Below are positions 7,250 to 19,200 of a stretch of DNA of 32,280 nt, piece after piece. The notes under the pieces were generated by a model. The model saw only the letters and a program-made list of their open reading frames with translations, made no database searches and was not told the origin of the DNA. The translations under genes and the position numbers were made by a program. Each line of letters begins with the position of its first letter. Within the stretch, counting starts at the first letter, position 1. The stretch covers positions 1 to 32,280 of the forward strand of contig QNZR01000099.1 in NCBI GenBank assembly GCA_003978475.1. Direction: 5' to 3'. Origin of the DNA: Sulfurimonas sp. (GTDB taxonomy: Bacteria; Campylobacterota; Campylobacteria; Campylobacterales; Sulfurimonadaceae).

Positions 7250-8197
7250 TTAGCGGTGCTGTGTAATATATCGGGCAATGGCATAGCCGTGGTTCAGTCC
7301 CAATACAATGGAGCCGCCAGACTCCTGGGTAATATCACCGGCGACAAAAAGTCCTTTGACCTGTGTCTCGTAGTGCTCGTTATGAACCGGCTTGCCATCT
7401 TCAATACCGATATGACTGCTTTGTAAAAAGGCACTGGGTGTAGTGCCGCCAATAGCGTAAATAAGACGATCAAACGTTTCGCTGCTGCCGTCACCGAAAT
7501 TGACATGTACTTTTCCCTGATCGGCTTCTAACGATTCAATGGTCTGATGCAATAGCGGACGGACGGCGCCACGCTCTATGGCCGCCATAATATCCTGTTC
7601 GTTGGTCGGGTTGGCACGGCGGAAGGTTCCGCGACGGTAACAGATGCTCACTTCATTCTTGTCGGCAAGTTCTACCGCGTACTCAATCGCAGAATCTCCA
7701 CCGCCGACCACCATGATTTTTTCTCCCTGAGAGCAGTGCTCCAAGGTATAGTTGACCTGCTGCTTGATTGAGGGCGGAATAGGATAACTCGGTTTATTGG
7801 GCTTACCCATCCGTCCGATGGTGACCACAACATAACGTGCCCTAACCACACCACCGGTCATAAAAATTTCAAAACTGCCGTCAGAATGTTTGCTGATTTT
7901 TTGTACTTCGGTATGGGTTTTGAGCTCTAGGGCATGCTGATCAAGCAGATCATCAAAAAAGTCCAGAGTACTCTCTTTGGTGCCATCAACAAAGTAAATA
8001 TTACCGTCACACTCAACCTGCTGCCCTTTCCAGTCCTTATCGACCCGTTTCTTGTCTTTGTAAAACTTCCGAATGGTCGCGTTATGATTCTCATCTTTTT
8101 CCAGAAGCACGATATTACGAATCCCCAAAGCATAGCTCTCAATTGCCGTAGCAATACCTGCGGGACCAGCACCAATAATTGCCAAATCATACACCAT
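7250..8197 (-). CDS. Thioredoxin-reductase-like NAD(P)/FAD oxidoreductase lacking the redox CxxC
   Basis: The 315-residue product has an FAD-binding motif (AIIGAGPAGIA, Gly 9/11/14), an NAD(P)H motif (VVGGGDSAIEYA near residue 170) followed by CYRRGTFRRANP, and a C-terminal FAD motif (GLFVAGDIT). This is the fold of low-molecular-weight thioredoxin reductases, but the CxxC active site between the two nucleotide motifs is absent. It should therefore act as a different reductase, for example of the YpdA/bacilliredoxin-reductase or ferredoxin-NADP reductase type. The frame is open to 8527, but I chose ATG 8197. AAGGAG precedes it by about 8 bp, the family sequence begins there, and the longer version would run through the divergent neighbour. 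Confidence 0.88.
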   Translation of the reverse strand: MVYDLAIIGAGPAGIATAIESYALGIRNIVLLEKDENHNATIRKFYKDKKRVDKDWKGQQVECDGNIYFVDGTKESTLDFFDDLLDQHALELKTHTEVQKISKHSDGSFEIFMTGGVVRARYVVVTIGRMGKPNKPSYPIPPSIKQQVNYTLEHCSQGEKIMVVGGGDSAIEYAVELADKNEVSICYRRGTFRRANPTNEQDIMAAIERGAVRPLLHQTIESLEADQGKVHVNFGDGSSETFDRLIYAIGGTTPSAFLQSSHIGIEDGKPVHNEHYETQVKGLFVAGDITQESGGSIVLGLNHGYAIARYITQHR

Positions 8198-8264
8198 AAT
8201 GTGCTCCTTATTCTCAACATTGTGCAACAGTGTAATATAATTACGTTTAATTTTCAATGGATTA

Positions 8265-9839
8265 ATGCTATACTTTAGCATGATCAATATTTCAACCAAT
8301 AAACAACTGGGTATCATGCTTCCTAACACCAATAAGGCTTTGGCAGAAGTTCTTAAAACAGCAACACCCCAGCAGCTACAAACCCTTTCTGAGGGTAAAG
8401 ATATCAAATCTATTTTACATGCCCTTCTACAGGAGCGGACCCAACACTCCAAATCTGATGCCGTGTTGCTGGATCTTTTAAAGAACAATCCGACACTCAA
8501 AAGTCTGGGAAAGGTCAGTGATACCATTCACGACCTTCTAAAGACACTAAAATCCGACGCCACTCCCCTGCCCATTGAAAAGGTACTGAAACATTTTCTC
8601 ATTGACATCAAACACATTAGCGAGCCGGTACTCAAAGAAAAGCTTGAAAATTCAGGCATCTTTTTAGAGTCAAGACTCAAAAATGCCGACAATCCGAAAC
8701 TCACCCTCAAAACAGCACTCGACTCTCTGTTGCCCCTGCTTGAAAAGAGTCACATTCCCGCCGTAAAAGCTCTCGCTAAAGAGCTTAATGCCCTCCGTCT
8801 CGATCCTGTCATCAGCCACGCCTCCAATAAAGAACTGCTCGCTGCGACCAAACAAAATACCCATGCCCTCGAAGCCGTTCTCAAACGTCTGGAGCCTTTG
8901 CTGGCTTCCCTGCAGAATCATCGTAACCATGCCGACCCCCTCTACTCAAAAACATTCTCTTCACTGCTTAAGCAAACCACTCAGCTGCTCAATGCATTTC
9001 AAATGAAACAGAGCTCTCCGGCCGTGCTGCATGAGACCCTAAATACGCTCTTGCCGATGTTACAAAACAGTAATGTGCCGGAATCCAAAACCCTCTCATC
9101 CCTTCTGAACAACATCATCAAAACGCTCGATACGATTATGGCGGCACCGCAACCACAGCACCGACTGCATGAGCGTCATCTCCCACAGCAGATTGAGCGT
9201 TTTTTAGAACAGGTATCCTCGGCACTGCAAAAATCTGACGCTGTGTATTCTAAAGAGCTGGGCACTGTGCTACAGACCCTGAAGCATCTTAATACACCCC
9301 AAAAGCTCGACACCCATCACCAAATCAAAGAGATTGTCGCCCAGGATCTTAAAGCCGTACTGCTGCAGGCCTCGGATGATATTGCCAAATCTACCCATCC
9401 CAACCAGAGCGAACTTCTCAAACAGATGGACAAACTTGCCTTGCAAATTGACTACTATCAGCTCATGTCGCATCTGTGCAATGCCTCGTCTGTGTACTTA
9501 CCGCTTTCATGGGAGCAGCTTGAAGAGGGAAACATCACCCTGAATCACCATGATGAAGAGACCTTTTACTGTGACATTGACCTGAAGCTCAAAACCTACG
9601 GTGAACTCAAACTCCGATTGATTCTCTATGACAACAATCAGCTAAACCTGCATCTGTTTTCCGAAAGCAGCGACTTGAAGCAGCTTCTTAAAGAACATAT
9701 TCCGTTATTGCGCTCTGCTCTGATTGACGCAGATATTACCCCACGTGAAATACGAATTGTCGAAGCAGCCCGCAGCACTGCCGCAACATCTTACCAAACA
9801 CCGTCTCACCTGAAAATGGGATTTGAAGTGAAAGTATGA
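8265..9839 (+). CDS. FliK-like flagellar hook-length control family protein
   Basis: This 524-residue, leucine- and lysine-rich protein is mostly low-complexity helical sequence up to about residue 410. It ends in a compact domain (about 420-510) with QIDYYQLMSHLCN, then DIDLKLKTYGELKLRLILYDNNQLNLHLF and LLRSALIDADI. That alternating beta pattern resembles the C-terminal FliK (Flg_hook) domain, which contacts FlhB and switches flagellar export specificity. The downstream gene is a FlhB C-domain homologue coupled by a 4-bp ATGA overlap, which supports a flagellar or export role. The start is uncertain: ATG 8265 and ATG 8280 are both possible, neither with a strong ribosome-binding site. No other flagellar genes lie nearby. 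Confidence 0.72.
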   Translation: MLYFSMINISTNKQLGIMLPNTNKALAEVLKTATPQQLQTLSEGKDIKSILHALLQERTQHSKSDAVLLDLLKNNPTLKSLGKVSDTIHDLLKTLKSDATPLPIEKVLKHFLIDIKHISEPVLKEKLENSGIFLESRLKNADNPKLTLKTALDSLLPLLEKSHIPAVKALAKELNALRLDPVISHASNKELLAATKQNTHALEAVLKRLEPLLASLQNHRNHADPLYSKTFSSLLKQTTQLLNAFQMKQSSPAVLHETLNTLLPMLQNSNVPESKTLSSLLNNIIKTLDTIMAAPQPQHRLHERHLPQQIERFLEQVSSALQKSDAVYSKELGTVLQTLKHLNTPQKLDTHHQIKEIVAQDLKAVLLQASDDIAKSTHPNQSELLKQMDKLALQIDYYQLMSHLCNASSVYLPLSWEQLEEGNITLNHHDEETFYCDIDLKLKTYGELKLRLILYDNNQLNLHLFSESSDLKQLLKEHIPLLRSALIDADITPREIRIVEAARSTAATSYQTPSHLKMGFEVKV

Positions 9840-10087
9840 AAAAAGCTGCCGCACTCAAATATGACCGCAGCAAAGATGCGGCTCCCAAAGTTGTCGCCAA
9901 AGGCAAAGGGCAAAGCGCCGAAAATATCATTAAAATTGCCCAACTGCACCATCTTCCCATCAAAGAAGATGCGGATCTCATTGAACTGCTCTCCAAAGTA
10001 GAGCTCAATAAAGAAGTTCCCGAAGCACTCTACAAAGCCGTTGCCGAGGTTTTTAGCTTCATATACAAAGTAACAAATAAACATTAA
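9836..10087 (+). CDS. FlhB C-terminal-domain-like protein (FhlX type)
   Basis: This 83-residue protein resembles the cytoplasmic C-domain of FlhB/EscU-type export proteins: KKAAALKYDRSKDAAPKVVAKGKG, then a helical part with IAQLHHLPIKEDADLIELLSKVELNKEVPEALYKAVAEVFSFIY. In full FlhB the NPTH autocleavage site precedes the (A)ALKYD strand. Here only the post-cleavage part is present and no membrane domain precedes it. Small paralogues of this kind are known in several bacteria and have been proposed to stand in for the FlhB C-terminal fragment. The start ATG overlaps the FliK-like stop (ATGA), which fits coordinate production of two interacting partners. Confidence 0.85.
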   Translation: MKKAAALKYDRSKDAAPKVVAKGKGQSAENIIKIAQLHHLPIKEDADLIELLSKVELNKEVPEALYKAVAEVFSFIYKVTNKH

Positions 10088-10158
10088 TTCTTAGAAAAAA
10101 AACGGAAGATTTAATTATTTATGTTTTTTTTTATCACTTTATTTTACATTTTTTCTGA

Positions 10159-10164
10159 TATAAT
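10159..10164 (+). promoter_or_regulatory. Putative -10 box TATAAT of the giant surface-protein gene
   Basis: A consensus TATAAT in a T-rich stretch (about 10118-10155) is preceded by no clear -35 but has the T-rich upstream pattern typical of Campylobacterota sigma-70 promoters. Transcription would begin near 10171, leaving a leader of about 56 nt that holds the palindrome at 10180-10191. Confidence 0.55.
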
Positions 10165-10179
10165 GCAACAAGATGTATT

Positions 10180-10191
10180 TTTACATGTAAA
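10180..10191. promoter_or_regulatory. Palindrome TTTACATGTAAA in the leader of the giant gene
   Basis: An exact 12-bp copy lies 16 bp downstream of the -10 box and 36 bp before the start codon. A protein bound here would block early transcription, so it is a candidate operator. Copies inside genes elsewhere warn that it may instead be a dispersed repeat. Confidence 0.55.
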
Positions 10192-10226
10192 TCTACCGTA
10201 ACACGTACGTATTGAGGAGAATGTTC

Positions 10227-13200
10227 ATGCCTTTGAAGCAATTACGCTACTTTTTGGCTATTGTTATGCTGCTGCCCACGCTAGCATTGGCCGAAACCGT
10301 TTATCTGTATAAGAGTAACGACGCCACCAGTCCTTTAGAATCGGGAAAAACCTTTTTCTATACCATTAAATACTCGTGTGAAAGCACGACGCTCAACTGT
10401 TCTGATGTCGATATTGATGATCTGCTTTCGGATGATTTGAAGCTCATTAAAGTCTTTTCTCCCTCCGATGCCACCTTTAGCAGCAGCGGTAGTGACTATA
10501 ATGCCAAAGCGCTCAAGTGGCATTTTCCGCAAATTGCCGCCGGAACAACCGGAGAGATTCGCTATAAGGTTGAAGTACGTCCCGGCACCGTAGCAGACGG
10601 CTCAAGCATTACCAATTTTGCCGTACCGACCCGTAATGTCAGCACCACTCCCGTCGTCGACCCCAACAGCAATACCGATACTTTGGCTATTGCTGCAACG
10701 CCGCAGTGGCATGTCACCAAAACACCGCAGGCGTATGATCAGTTTCACAGTGGTTTTTACCTTGATACCGATATTACCTACACACTCCAACTCTGTCCCG
10801 ATACGACCATTGGGAACGTGAATCTCACCGATATCAATATCACCGATACCTACCCTGCCGGTGCCACCGTAGTCAACAACGGCGGCGGCAGCGTCGATGC
10901 AACAACACATACCATAACCTGGAGTGGACTGAGTGCCGATGTCAGCAGCGGTTGTATCAACAAAAATATTGTTCTTAATTTTCCCACCCCGACATTCAGC
11001 ACGGCTCAAACGGTAGATAATCGTGTCGATGTTACCGGAACGCCCATCGGCGGCACCAATGGACCTGTCGGCAGTGCGACGGTCAGTAACACCCTGGAAC
11101 CTTTTGTCTTTAACCCGACGCCGCAAATAAGTATTGCTAAAACGGCCGTCGTTCCGACCAATAACAATCTCGACTGGATTCGTGACGATGATCTGGGAAC
11201 GAATCATACGATCACGTACACACTCTCACCACAAAGTACGGGAAATGTGCCGCTTACGAACATGTATATGAGTGATACGTTCCCCACCAATGAGATCGCA
11301 GTCCTGCAGATCACCACCGGTGTCTACAGCAGTGCGGGTGATGTTAATATTTCCTACCAAACCAGTGCCAACCCGACATGGACCCTTAAAGGAACCTACA
11401 GCCGCAGCAGTTCGGTGACACTGAACCATACCGACTTTGGTACCGTCACAACAGGAGGTGAGTACCTCACAGCCATTCGATTCGATTTCGGTGATGTACC
11501 TCTGGATTTTCAAGCCACCACACCACCGACCGTCAGTGCCTCGGTCTTTCATACGTTTCGTGACGGTACCACCCCCAATGAGGGCGATATTAACACCCTC
11601 ATTCACAACTGTGCACAACTCAACGCTGACGACAATGCCACCACCCCGCAGCCGCTTACTCAGGTAGCATCATGCAAAGATGTCGAAATACGTGACAACT
11701 ATGCCGTACCCAAAGCCCTTAAGTCAGCATCATCAGACGAGTTGAGTCTCAATGAAGAGTTTACCTATACCATTGACGTAACCAACTCCAATGACGGTAC
11801 GGGAAGTTTAACCGACCCGATTGTATTTGACCTGCTGCCCCGCGGCATTGAATATATCTCAACCACCTACAATGACAATGGTCATACCGGTGTCACTCAA
11901 GTACTCTCCGTTGAAAACGGCAGCGGTGCCGATACCGATCGTACCCTGCTGCGCTGGAATTTTACCGGTACCCTGCAGCGCGGTGAAGCAGTCACACTCG
12001 AAGTGACGGTAAAAGTTCTCAATACCGCAGGAAACGGTACGTTGACCAACAAAGCGTACATCACCACACAAGATACAACCGTACCCTTTTCCTGTCATGT
12101 CCTCAACGGAGAGCAGGACAGTGCTCAAGACATTACCGATCCCACACTTCTCTCCTACACCAACACGTCACCCACGGTGGCCAAGGTGTGTGAGCAGTCC
12201 AACAGTGTCAATATTATCAATGTTGCCAAAATTGTCTCGCAGAAGTGGGTCAAAGGAGCATACGATACCGCATGGAGCCGTTTCCCCGCTTCGGGAAAAA
12301 CCTATGCCGGAGGTTCGGCAGACTATAACCTTACCATACAAAACGGCGGTAATGTCGCCGTCAGTAATATTGAGATTATTGATATTTTACCATTCGTTGG
12401 CGATACCGGTGTCAAAGACACGTCGGCACGCCACAGTGAGTGGCGTACCAATCTTGCCAAGCCTATTGTCACCTCTTTAGGAGATGTCTACTACTCCCTT
12501 GCGGGTAATCCGTGTCGTGCTCCTGATTATCTGGCAAGTGACACCCTCACATGTCAGGCACCCAACTGGTCTTTGACGCCTCCGGGTGACATTACCCAGG
12601 TGCGTTCCATTAAAATTGTCTTTGATCCCGCTATTGTGATTCAGCCCAATGAAAGTCGAAGCCTCATCTGGAATATGCAGGCCCCGACAGATACGCCGCC
12701 TGCCGCAATTGCGTGGAACTCCTTTGCCTTTAAAGGTGACCGTTCAGACGGCAGTGCTTTACTCGCCGCTGAGCCGCTTAAGGTTGGTATTGAGGTAAAT
12801 CCCGATCAACAAAACAGCTACGGTGACACCGTCTGGCTTGACATTAACCAAGACGGCATTCAAGATCCCGCAGAACCGGGAATTAACGGTGTCAAAGTAG
12901 AACTTTATGATGCCAGTAACGATACTCTGATCGATACCACCTATACCGCCACCGACATTAACGGCAATTTGGGAAAATATCGTTTTAGCGATGTGCCTGA
13001 CGGCAGCTACTATGCCGTTTTTACCCTCATTGACGGCTTTATCGTCTCTCCTGCCAACAGTGGCGGTGATGATACGCTTGACAGTGACGCCGAGACCTCT
13101 TTGGGCGCATCACGCTACCAAACTGCCACAACGGTTTTGGGTTCGCCTGAAAATGACATGAGCTGGGATATGGGGATCTACCCCGATGCCACCCATGCCG

Positions 13201-16200
13201 CTGTCGGTGATTATGTCTGGTACGATCAAATCGCTTATGACGGAGTACAAGATGCCAATCCGGTTGCCGACATGGTTGTTGAACTTCATACTGCTGATGG
13301 TACCCTTGTCGATGCTACCGCTACCTCTGTTGCCGGAAAGTACCTCTTTTATACCAATGTCTCTCCTACTACCGAGTACTATATTGCATTCATTACCCCA
13401 TACGGTTCGGGTATGACCTACCACAATCAAGGTGGTGACGATACGCTTGACAGTGATGCCGACTACACCAAACGCACACCGCTTTTTACCATCTCTGCCA
13501 ATTCTCAGGCTCCGGGAGAAGATCCCGATTTTGACGGCAATACCATCAACAATGTCAACCTGAGCGTTGACGGCGGTATTGTCGCCTCGGCATCATTGGG
13601 AGACACCGTCTGGCTGGAACGATACCCCAACGGTATTCAAGATGACGATGAAAACGGTATTGCGGGGGTCACCGTCACGCTTATTAATGAAACCACCGGT
13701 AACACTGTTGCCGGCATCACCACCACGGATGCCAACGGCAGTTATCTTTTTGAAGATCTCACACCCGGAGACTATCATGTCGAATTTGACTGGTCCGGCA
13801 TTGATTTTGCCACGCATCCTTACATCATTACCCCATCCATGCAGGGGTCGGACAGTACCAAAGACAGTGACGGCAACAGCGTTAGCGGCAATAGCCAACA
13901 AGCAATTACCAATACCATCACCCTGTCTGAGGGTACTAACGACCTTGATTGGGATCTGGGATTGTTTCGTCATGTCTCTTTGGGAGATCTCGTCTGGCTC
14001 GATGCCAACGGCAACGGTATTCAGGAGAGTGAAGCGGGTGTACCCAATATCGAGGTGCAGCTGTTTCAAGGAGGCGTCCGGGTGCTTCAGGATGATCTGG
14101 GCAATGCGTTTGGTACCGTCATTACCGATGCCAACGGAAACTACCTTTTTGACAACCTGCGTCCCGATACTTACCAAGTCAAATTTGTTTTGCCCGTCGG
14201 CAGCGGCTATGTCTTTACCCGACCGCGCTACGGCGGTAATCTTCGAACCGATGACAGCGATGCCAATGCCTATGCCAATGACGGCATGTCCTCTATAGTC
14301 TCTGTAAGCACCGTTTATGCCAACGGTTACCCCTATCTGGATGCCGGAGTTTTCATTCCGGCATCTATCGGTGATTTTCTCTGGCACGATATCAACGCCA
14401 ACGGCATTCAAGACGGTGGTGAACCGACCATTAGCGGAGCAGAGATCAGTATTAATAATATCAATTTTAGCAATACCGATGTCGATGGTTTGTCATTAGA
14501 CCCATTGTTTAGTGATGCGAACGGGAATTATCTGTTCGATCGGCTGTATCCGGGAACTTACGAACTCACTTTTACCCTGCCAAGCGGCTATATGTGGACC
14601 TACGCTTTAGCAGGAACCGACCCCGCACTTGACAGCAATGCCCCGGCAACCGTCACTGAGACGCTTGTATCTGATGAAGACAACCTCACTGTTGATGCCG
14701 GTGTTCTTCTGCCCGCATCCCTCTCGAACTATGTCTGGCTTGATGTCAATCATAACGGAATTCAGGATGTCGGTGAAAACGGCATTGCCAATGTCAGTCT
14801 CTCCCTGCTTGATGCAAACGGTACTACTATTGCCACACAAACCACCAATGCAGCAGGTGAATACCGCTTTGACAATCTCTTTCCCGGAACCTACAGCATC
14901 AGTATGACACTGCCCAATGGGTACTACGTCACACTTCAAGATGCCGGCGGAGACGACACGCTTGACAGCGATCTTGATCCGACGACATTACGCACAACAC
15001 CTACCTCCCTCACCGAAGGAGAAGCTGATACTTCGTGGGATATCGGGTTATTTGAGGTCGCTTCCATCGGTGATCGTGTCTGGCTCGATACCGATGCCAA
15101 CGGTGTTCAAGACGGAGGAGAAAACGGTATTGCCGGCATTAGTGTCTCTCTTGTAGACAGTAGCGGTAACAGCGTCACCGATGCTTCGGGTACGCCCGTC
15201 GCGGCACAGAGTACAGCAGCTGATGGCAGTTACCTGTTCGATCTGCTTCTTCCGGGAGACTACAAAGTCTGCTTTGATACTACCGGATATGAGATTAGCG
15301 ACCAAGACAGCAGCAGTACTGACGACACCCTTGACAGTGACGTCAATGCCACCACCAAATGTACCGACATCGAAACCCTTGATCCGCAGGAGTCCAATCG
15401 GGATTACGATCTGGGTCTGTATCATAATGCCGCCGCACTCGGAGATACCGTCTGGATCGATACGAATCAAAACGGCATACAAGACAGTGGCGAAAACGGT
15501 GTTGCCGGTATTACCGTCAACCTGCTCGATGATCTGGGCAATCTTCTTGCTACCACCACTACCGATAGCAGCGGTAACTATACGTTTCAAAATGTAAAAC
15601 CCGATTTTTATGAGGTAGAGTTCAATCTCTCCACACTGCCAACAGGCTATGTCGTCACCTCAGCCAACAGTGGCAATGATGATGCCGTTGACAGTGATGC
15701 CGACACGCAAAGCGGCAAAACCGGAACCTTTCAACTCTTCAGTGCCGACAATATTCTCACCTATGATATGGGGATTTTTGAGACCGGAAGCATTGGTGAT
15801 ACCGTCTGGTATGATACGAATCGTGACGGAGTTCGCGATGCCAATGAGAGCGGGATTGTCGGTATTACCGTACATCTTTTAGATAGCAACGGCAATCCGG
15901 TGCTTGATGCCAATGGTTCAGCAATGATGACAACAACCGATGCTTCCGGACATTATCTCTTTGAGCATCTTTACGCCGGCGATTATATTGTTGAGGTCAC
16001 GGCACCTTTTGGTTATACCATCAGTCCGCAACACAGTGGCGGCGATACAACAACCGATAGTGATATCGACCCTATCAGCAAGCGAACCCCGATAATTACC
16101 ATTGGCAGCGGTACGCACAATATGGACAATGATGCGGGGCTCTACATTCCCTATGCTTCGCTGGGAGATCGTGTCTGGCATGATCTGAACCGCAACGGCA

Positions 16201-19200
16201 TTCAAGACAGCGGTGAACCGGGTGTTGGCAACGTCCGTGTTGAACTCTATGCCAACAGTTACGTTGCCGGCGACGACAACACCTCGAGCAGTTTTTTAAG
16301 CAGTACACTCACCAGCAGTGACGGACACTACCACTTTGCCGATCTTATTCCCGACAGCTATGTCCTGAAGTTCATTCCGCCTGCGGGTTACCAACGCTCT
16401 GCACAAGATCAAGGTACGGACGATGCGGCCGACAGCGATAGTGATGCTACAGGTATGGTGACCGTAGCGGCACTTACGGCAGATGAGGATGATACCGGTT
16501 GGGACATGGGAATTTACATGTACGCAGAAATTGGAAATTACGTCTGGGTCGATACTAACGGTAACGGGGTACAAGATAGTGGCGAAAATGGGCTTGACGG
16601 TGTGGACGTTACCTTAACGCGACAATCCGATAACGCTACCTTCACGACCACAACCGCCAACTCGGGTGCCTATCGGTTTGAGAATCTTGAACCCGACAAC
16701 TATATGCTGAGTTTTGCACTGCCTCTTGGATATGAGGTCACGGTAGCCAATGCCGGCACGGATGATACCCGCGACAGTGATGCCGATGCCACGCTGACGA
16801 CAACACTCACCTCGCTTGATTCTAACGAGAGTGATATGAGCTGGGATCTCGGGGTCATTGAACGCGCTGCTATTGGCGATACCGTCTGGCGTGATGACAA
16901 TCGTGACGGCAGAGATGACGGTAGTGAACCGCGTGTTGCGGGCATCATCGTCAATCTTCTGGGGAGTAACGAAAATCTTATTGCTACGACAACAACCGAC
17001 ACTAACGGGCACTATGCCTTTACCAATTTGTTACCCAATGACTATATTGTCGAATTTAACCTGAGTTCACTGCCACCACACTTTGTTCCAACCTTGCACA
17101 ATCAAGGAGGTGATGATACCGCAGACAGTGATGCCAATCCGTCCACCGGTCGTACTAATATTATTGCGCTCCCAAGTGGCGAAAACAATACGAGTATCGA
17201 TATGGGAATCTTTATTCCACAAACCGCTCTTGGTGATCGGGTCTGGGACGATCTTAACGTCAACGGCATACAAGACAGTAACGAGCTGGGTGTTTCAGGT
17301 GTTTTAGTCCAGCTTCTCGATAACAGCGGCAACAGTGTTATCGATGCTACCGGAACAGCAGTCGATCCGGTCTATACCAACAGCAGCGGAAACTATTATT
17401 TCAGCAATTTGGTTCCGGGTGAGTACATGGTGGCATTTACACTGCCCTCAGGTTATGGTCTCACGGTAGCCAATAACGGCAATGACGATGAAGACAGCGA
17501 CGTCAACCCGATAACCATGCGCACTCCGGTGACCACACTAACTGCCCAGGAACAAGACACCACACTTGATATGGGTATTTACCGCTTTGCCTCGTTAGGG
17601 GATGTTGTTTGGGATGACCGCAACCGCAACGGCATACAAGACAGTGGCGAAAACGGTGTTGCCAATGTCAGTGTTCATCTGCTTGATCGTAACGGCAGCC
17701 TTTTACAGAGTACCACCACCGATACGTCGGGAATGTACCGTTTCGAGAATCTGGAACCCTCAGAGTATCGGGTTGAATTTGATCTGACTACGTTGCCGGC
17801 CTACTATGTTGTCACACCTCAAAACATCGGTAGCCATAACGATGCTAACGACAGTGATGCGGATCCGGTTACGGGAATCTCTCATCTCATTCGTCTTGAT
17901 GGCGGCGAACATGACGGCAGTATTGACATGGGTATTCATCTGCCGCCGACAAGTTTAGGCGATTTGGTCTGGAACGACACCAATGGCGACGGCATTCAAG
18001 ATACCAATGAAAGCGGTGTCGCCAATGTTACGGTAGAGCTGCTTGATGATGCCGGCACCGTCATAGCAACGCTCACAACTGACAGCAGTGGACACTATGA
18101 GTTTAGCGACCTCTACCCGGGCACCTATTCGGTGCACTTTGTTTTGCCTGCAGGCTATGTACTTTCACCGGCACACCAGGGAGATAATACCCGCGACAGT
18201 GACGTTGAGGCAGCCACCATGACAACGCCGACGGTAACGCTGGACGCCGGCATGCATAATACCGATCTGGATATGGGCATCTATCCGCTAAGCACTCTTG
18301 GCGATACCGTCTGGCACGATGACAATGCCGACGGCACCGTAGACACCACAGAAGCACGTTTTAGCAATGTTACCGTTATCTTGTCTGATATCTTCGGCAA
18401 CACCGTTGCAACCACCACGACCGACAGTGAGGGTACCTATCTCTTTGAAAATCTTGTACCGGGTAATTATCAGGTTCAAGTCGACGAGAGTACCCTTCCT
18501 TCGGGCAGTTGGGCCAGTACCACCATGAATGTTCCGATGCCGGTACTGCTGCCACCGGCATCAGATTTTTTAGATGCCGATTTTGGGTATGACCATGACA
18601 GTGACGGGGACGGCATTGCCGATACCGTTGAAGCACCGCCGTATGTCGACCCCGATACGGGTCTGACAGTCACGCCGCCAAGTGTCGTCGTTGATGCCAA
18701 CCATGACGGTCGTGATGATGCCACCGGTATTCCAACCCAGCTCATCGACCTGGATCATGACGGTATTCCCAATTATTTAGATACCGACAGTGACGGTGAC
18801 GGCATTCCCGACGCTGACGAACTTGGCGATCATGACGGTGACGGCATTCCCGACTATCTTGATTATGATCCGCAGGGGTATTTTTATGATGTCGATGATG
18901 GCACGATTGTCTCGGGAGGCTCTATTGAAATTACCTGTGACAATGCACAGACACCGGTCATTGTCAAAGATGGCAGTGACGGTGAGTACCAGTGGTACAT
19001 TCCGGGTCTTTCGACAACGACAACATGTACCATGCACTTTAGCATTCCGCCTCGCTACGATCTTGATACCGACTGTAGTGAACAAGCAGGAGCACTCGAT
19101 CCGAGCGGACAACCCAACCCGTACTACATCGGCAGTTCGCAAAACGGTCTCAGCGGCAAACTGGTTGATTTTAGCTGCAGCGCCAACCCGTGGTACAGCA

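Noticed and set aside
8198..8527. N-terminal extension of the flavoprotein to 8527
   Set aside because: The extension covers the divergent promoter and the start of the FliK-like gene in antisense. The family N-terminus and a good ribosome-binding site are at 8197.
13593..14411. A 272-codon open frame on the minus strand inside the giant gene, and several other antisense frames of 90-200 codons there
   Set aside because: These are shadows of the regular Asp/Asn/Gly-rich codon pattern of the SdrD_B modules. They have no ribosome-binding site and low-complexity Val/Ile/Gly translation.
12819..18590. Regularly spaced repeat units suggesting a CRISPR-like or tandem DNA repeat array
   Set aside because: Spacing is about 340-390 bp, units diverge in DNA but are conserved in protein, and one reading frame runs through all of them. 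It is a protein-module array.
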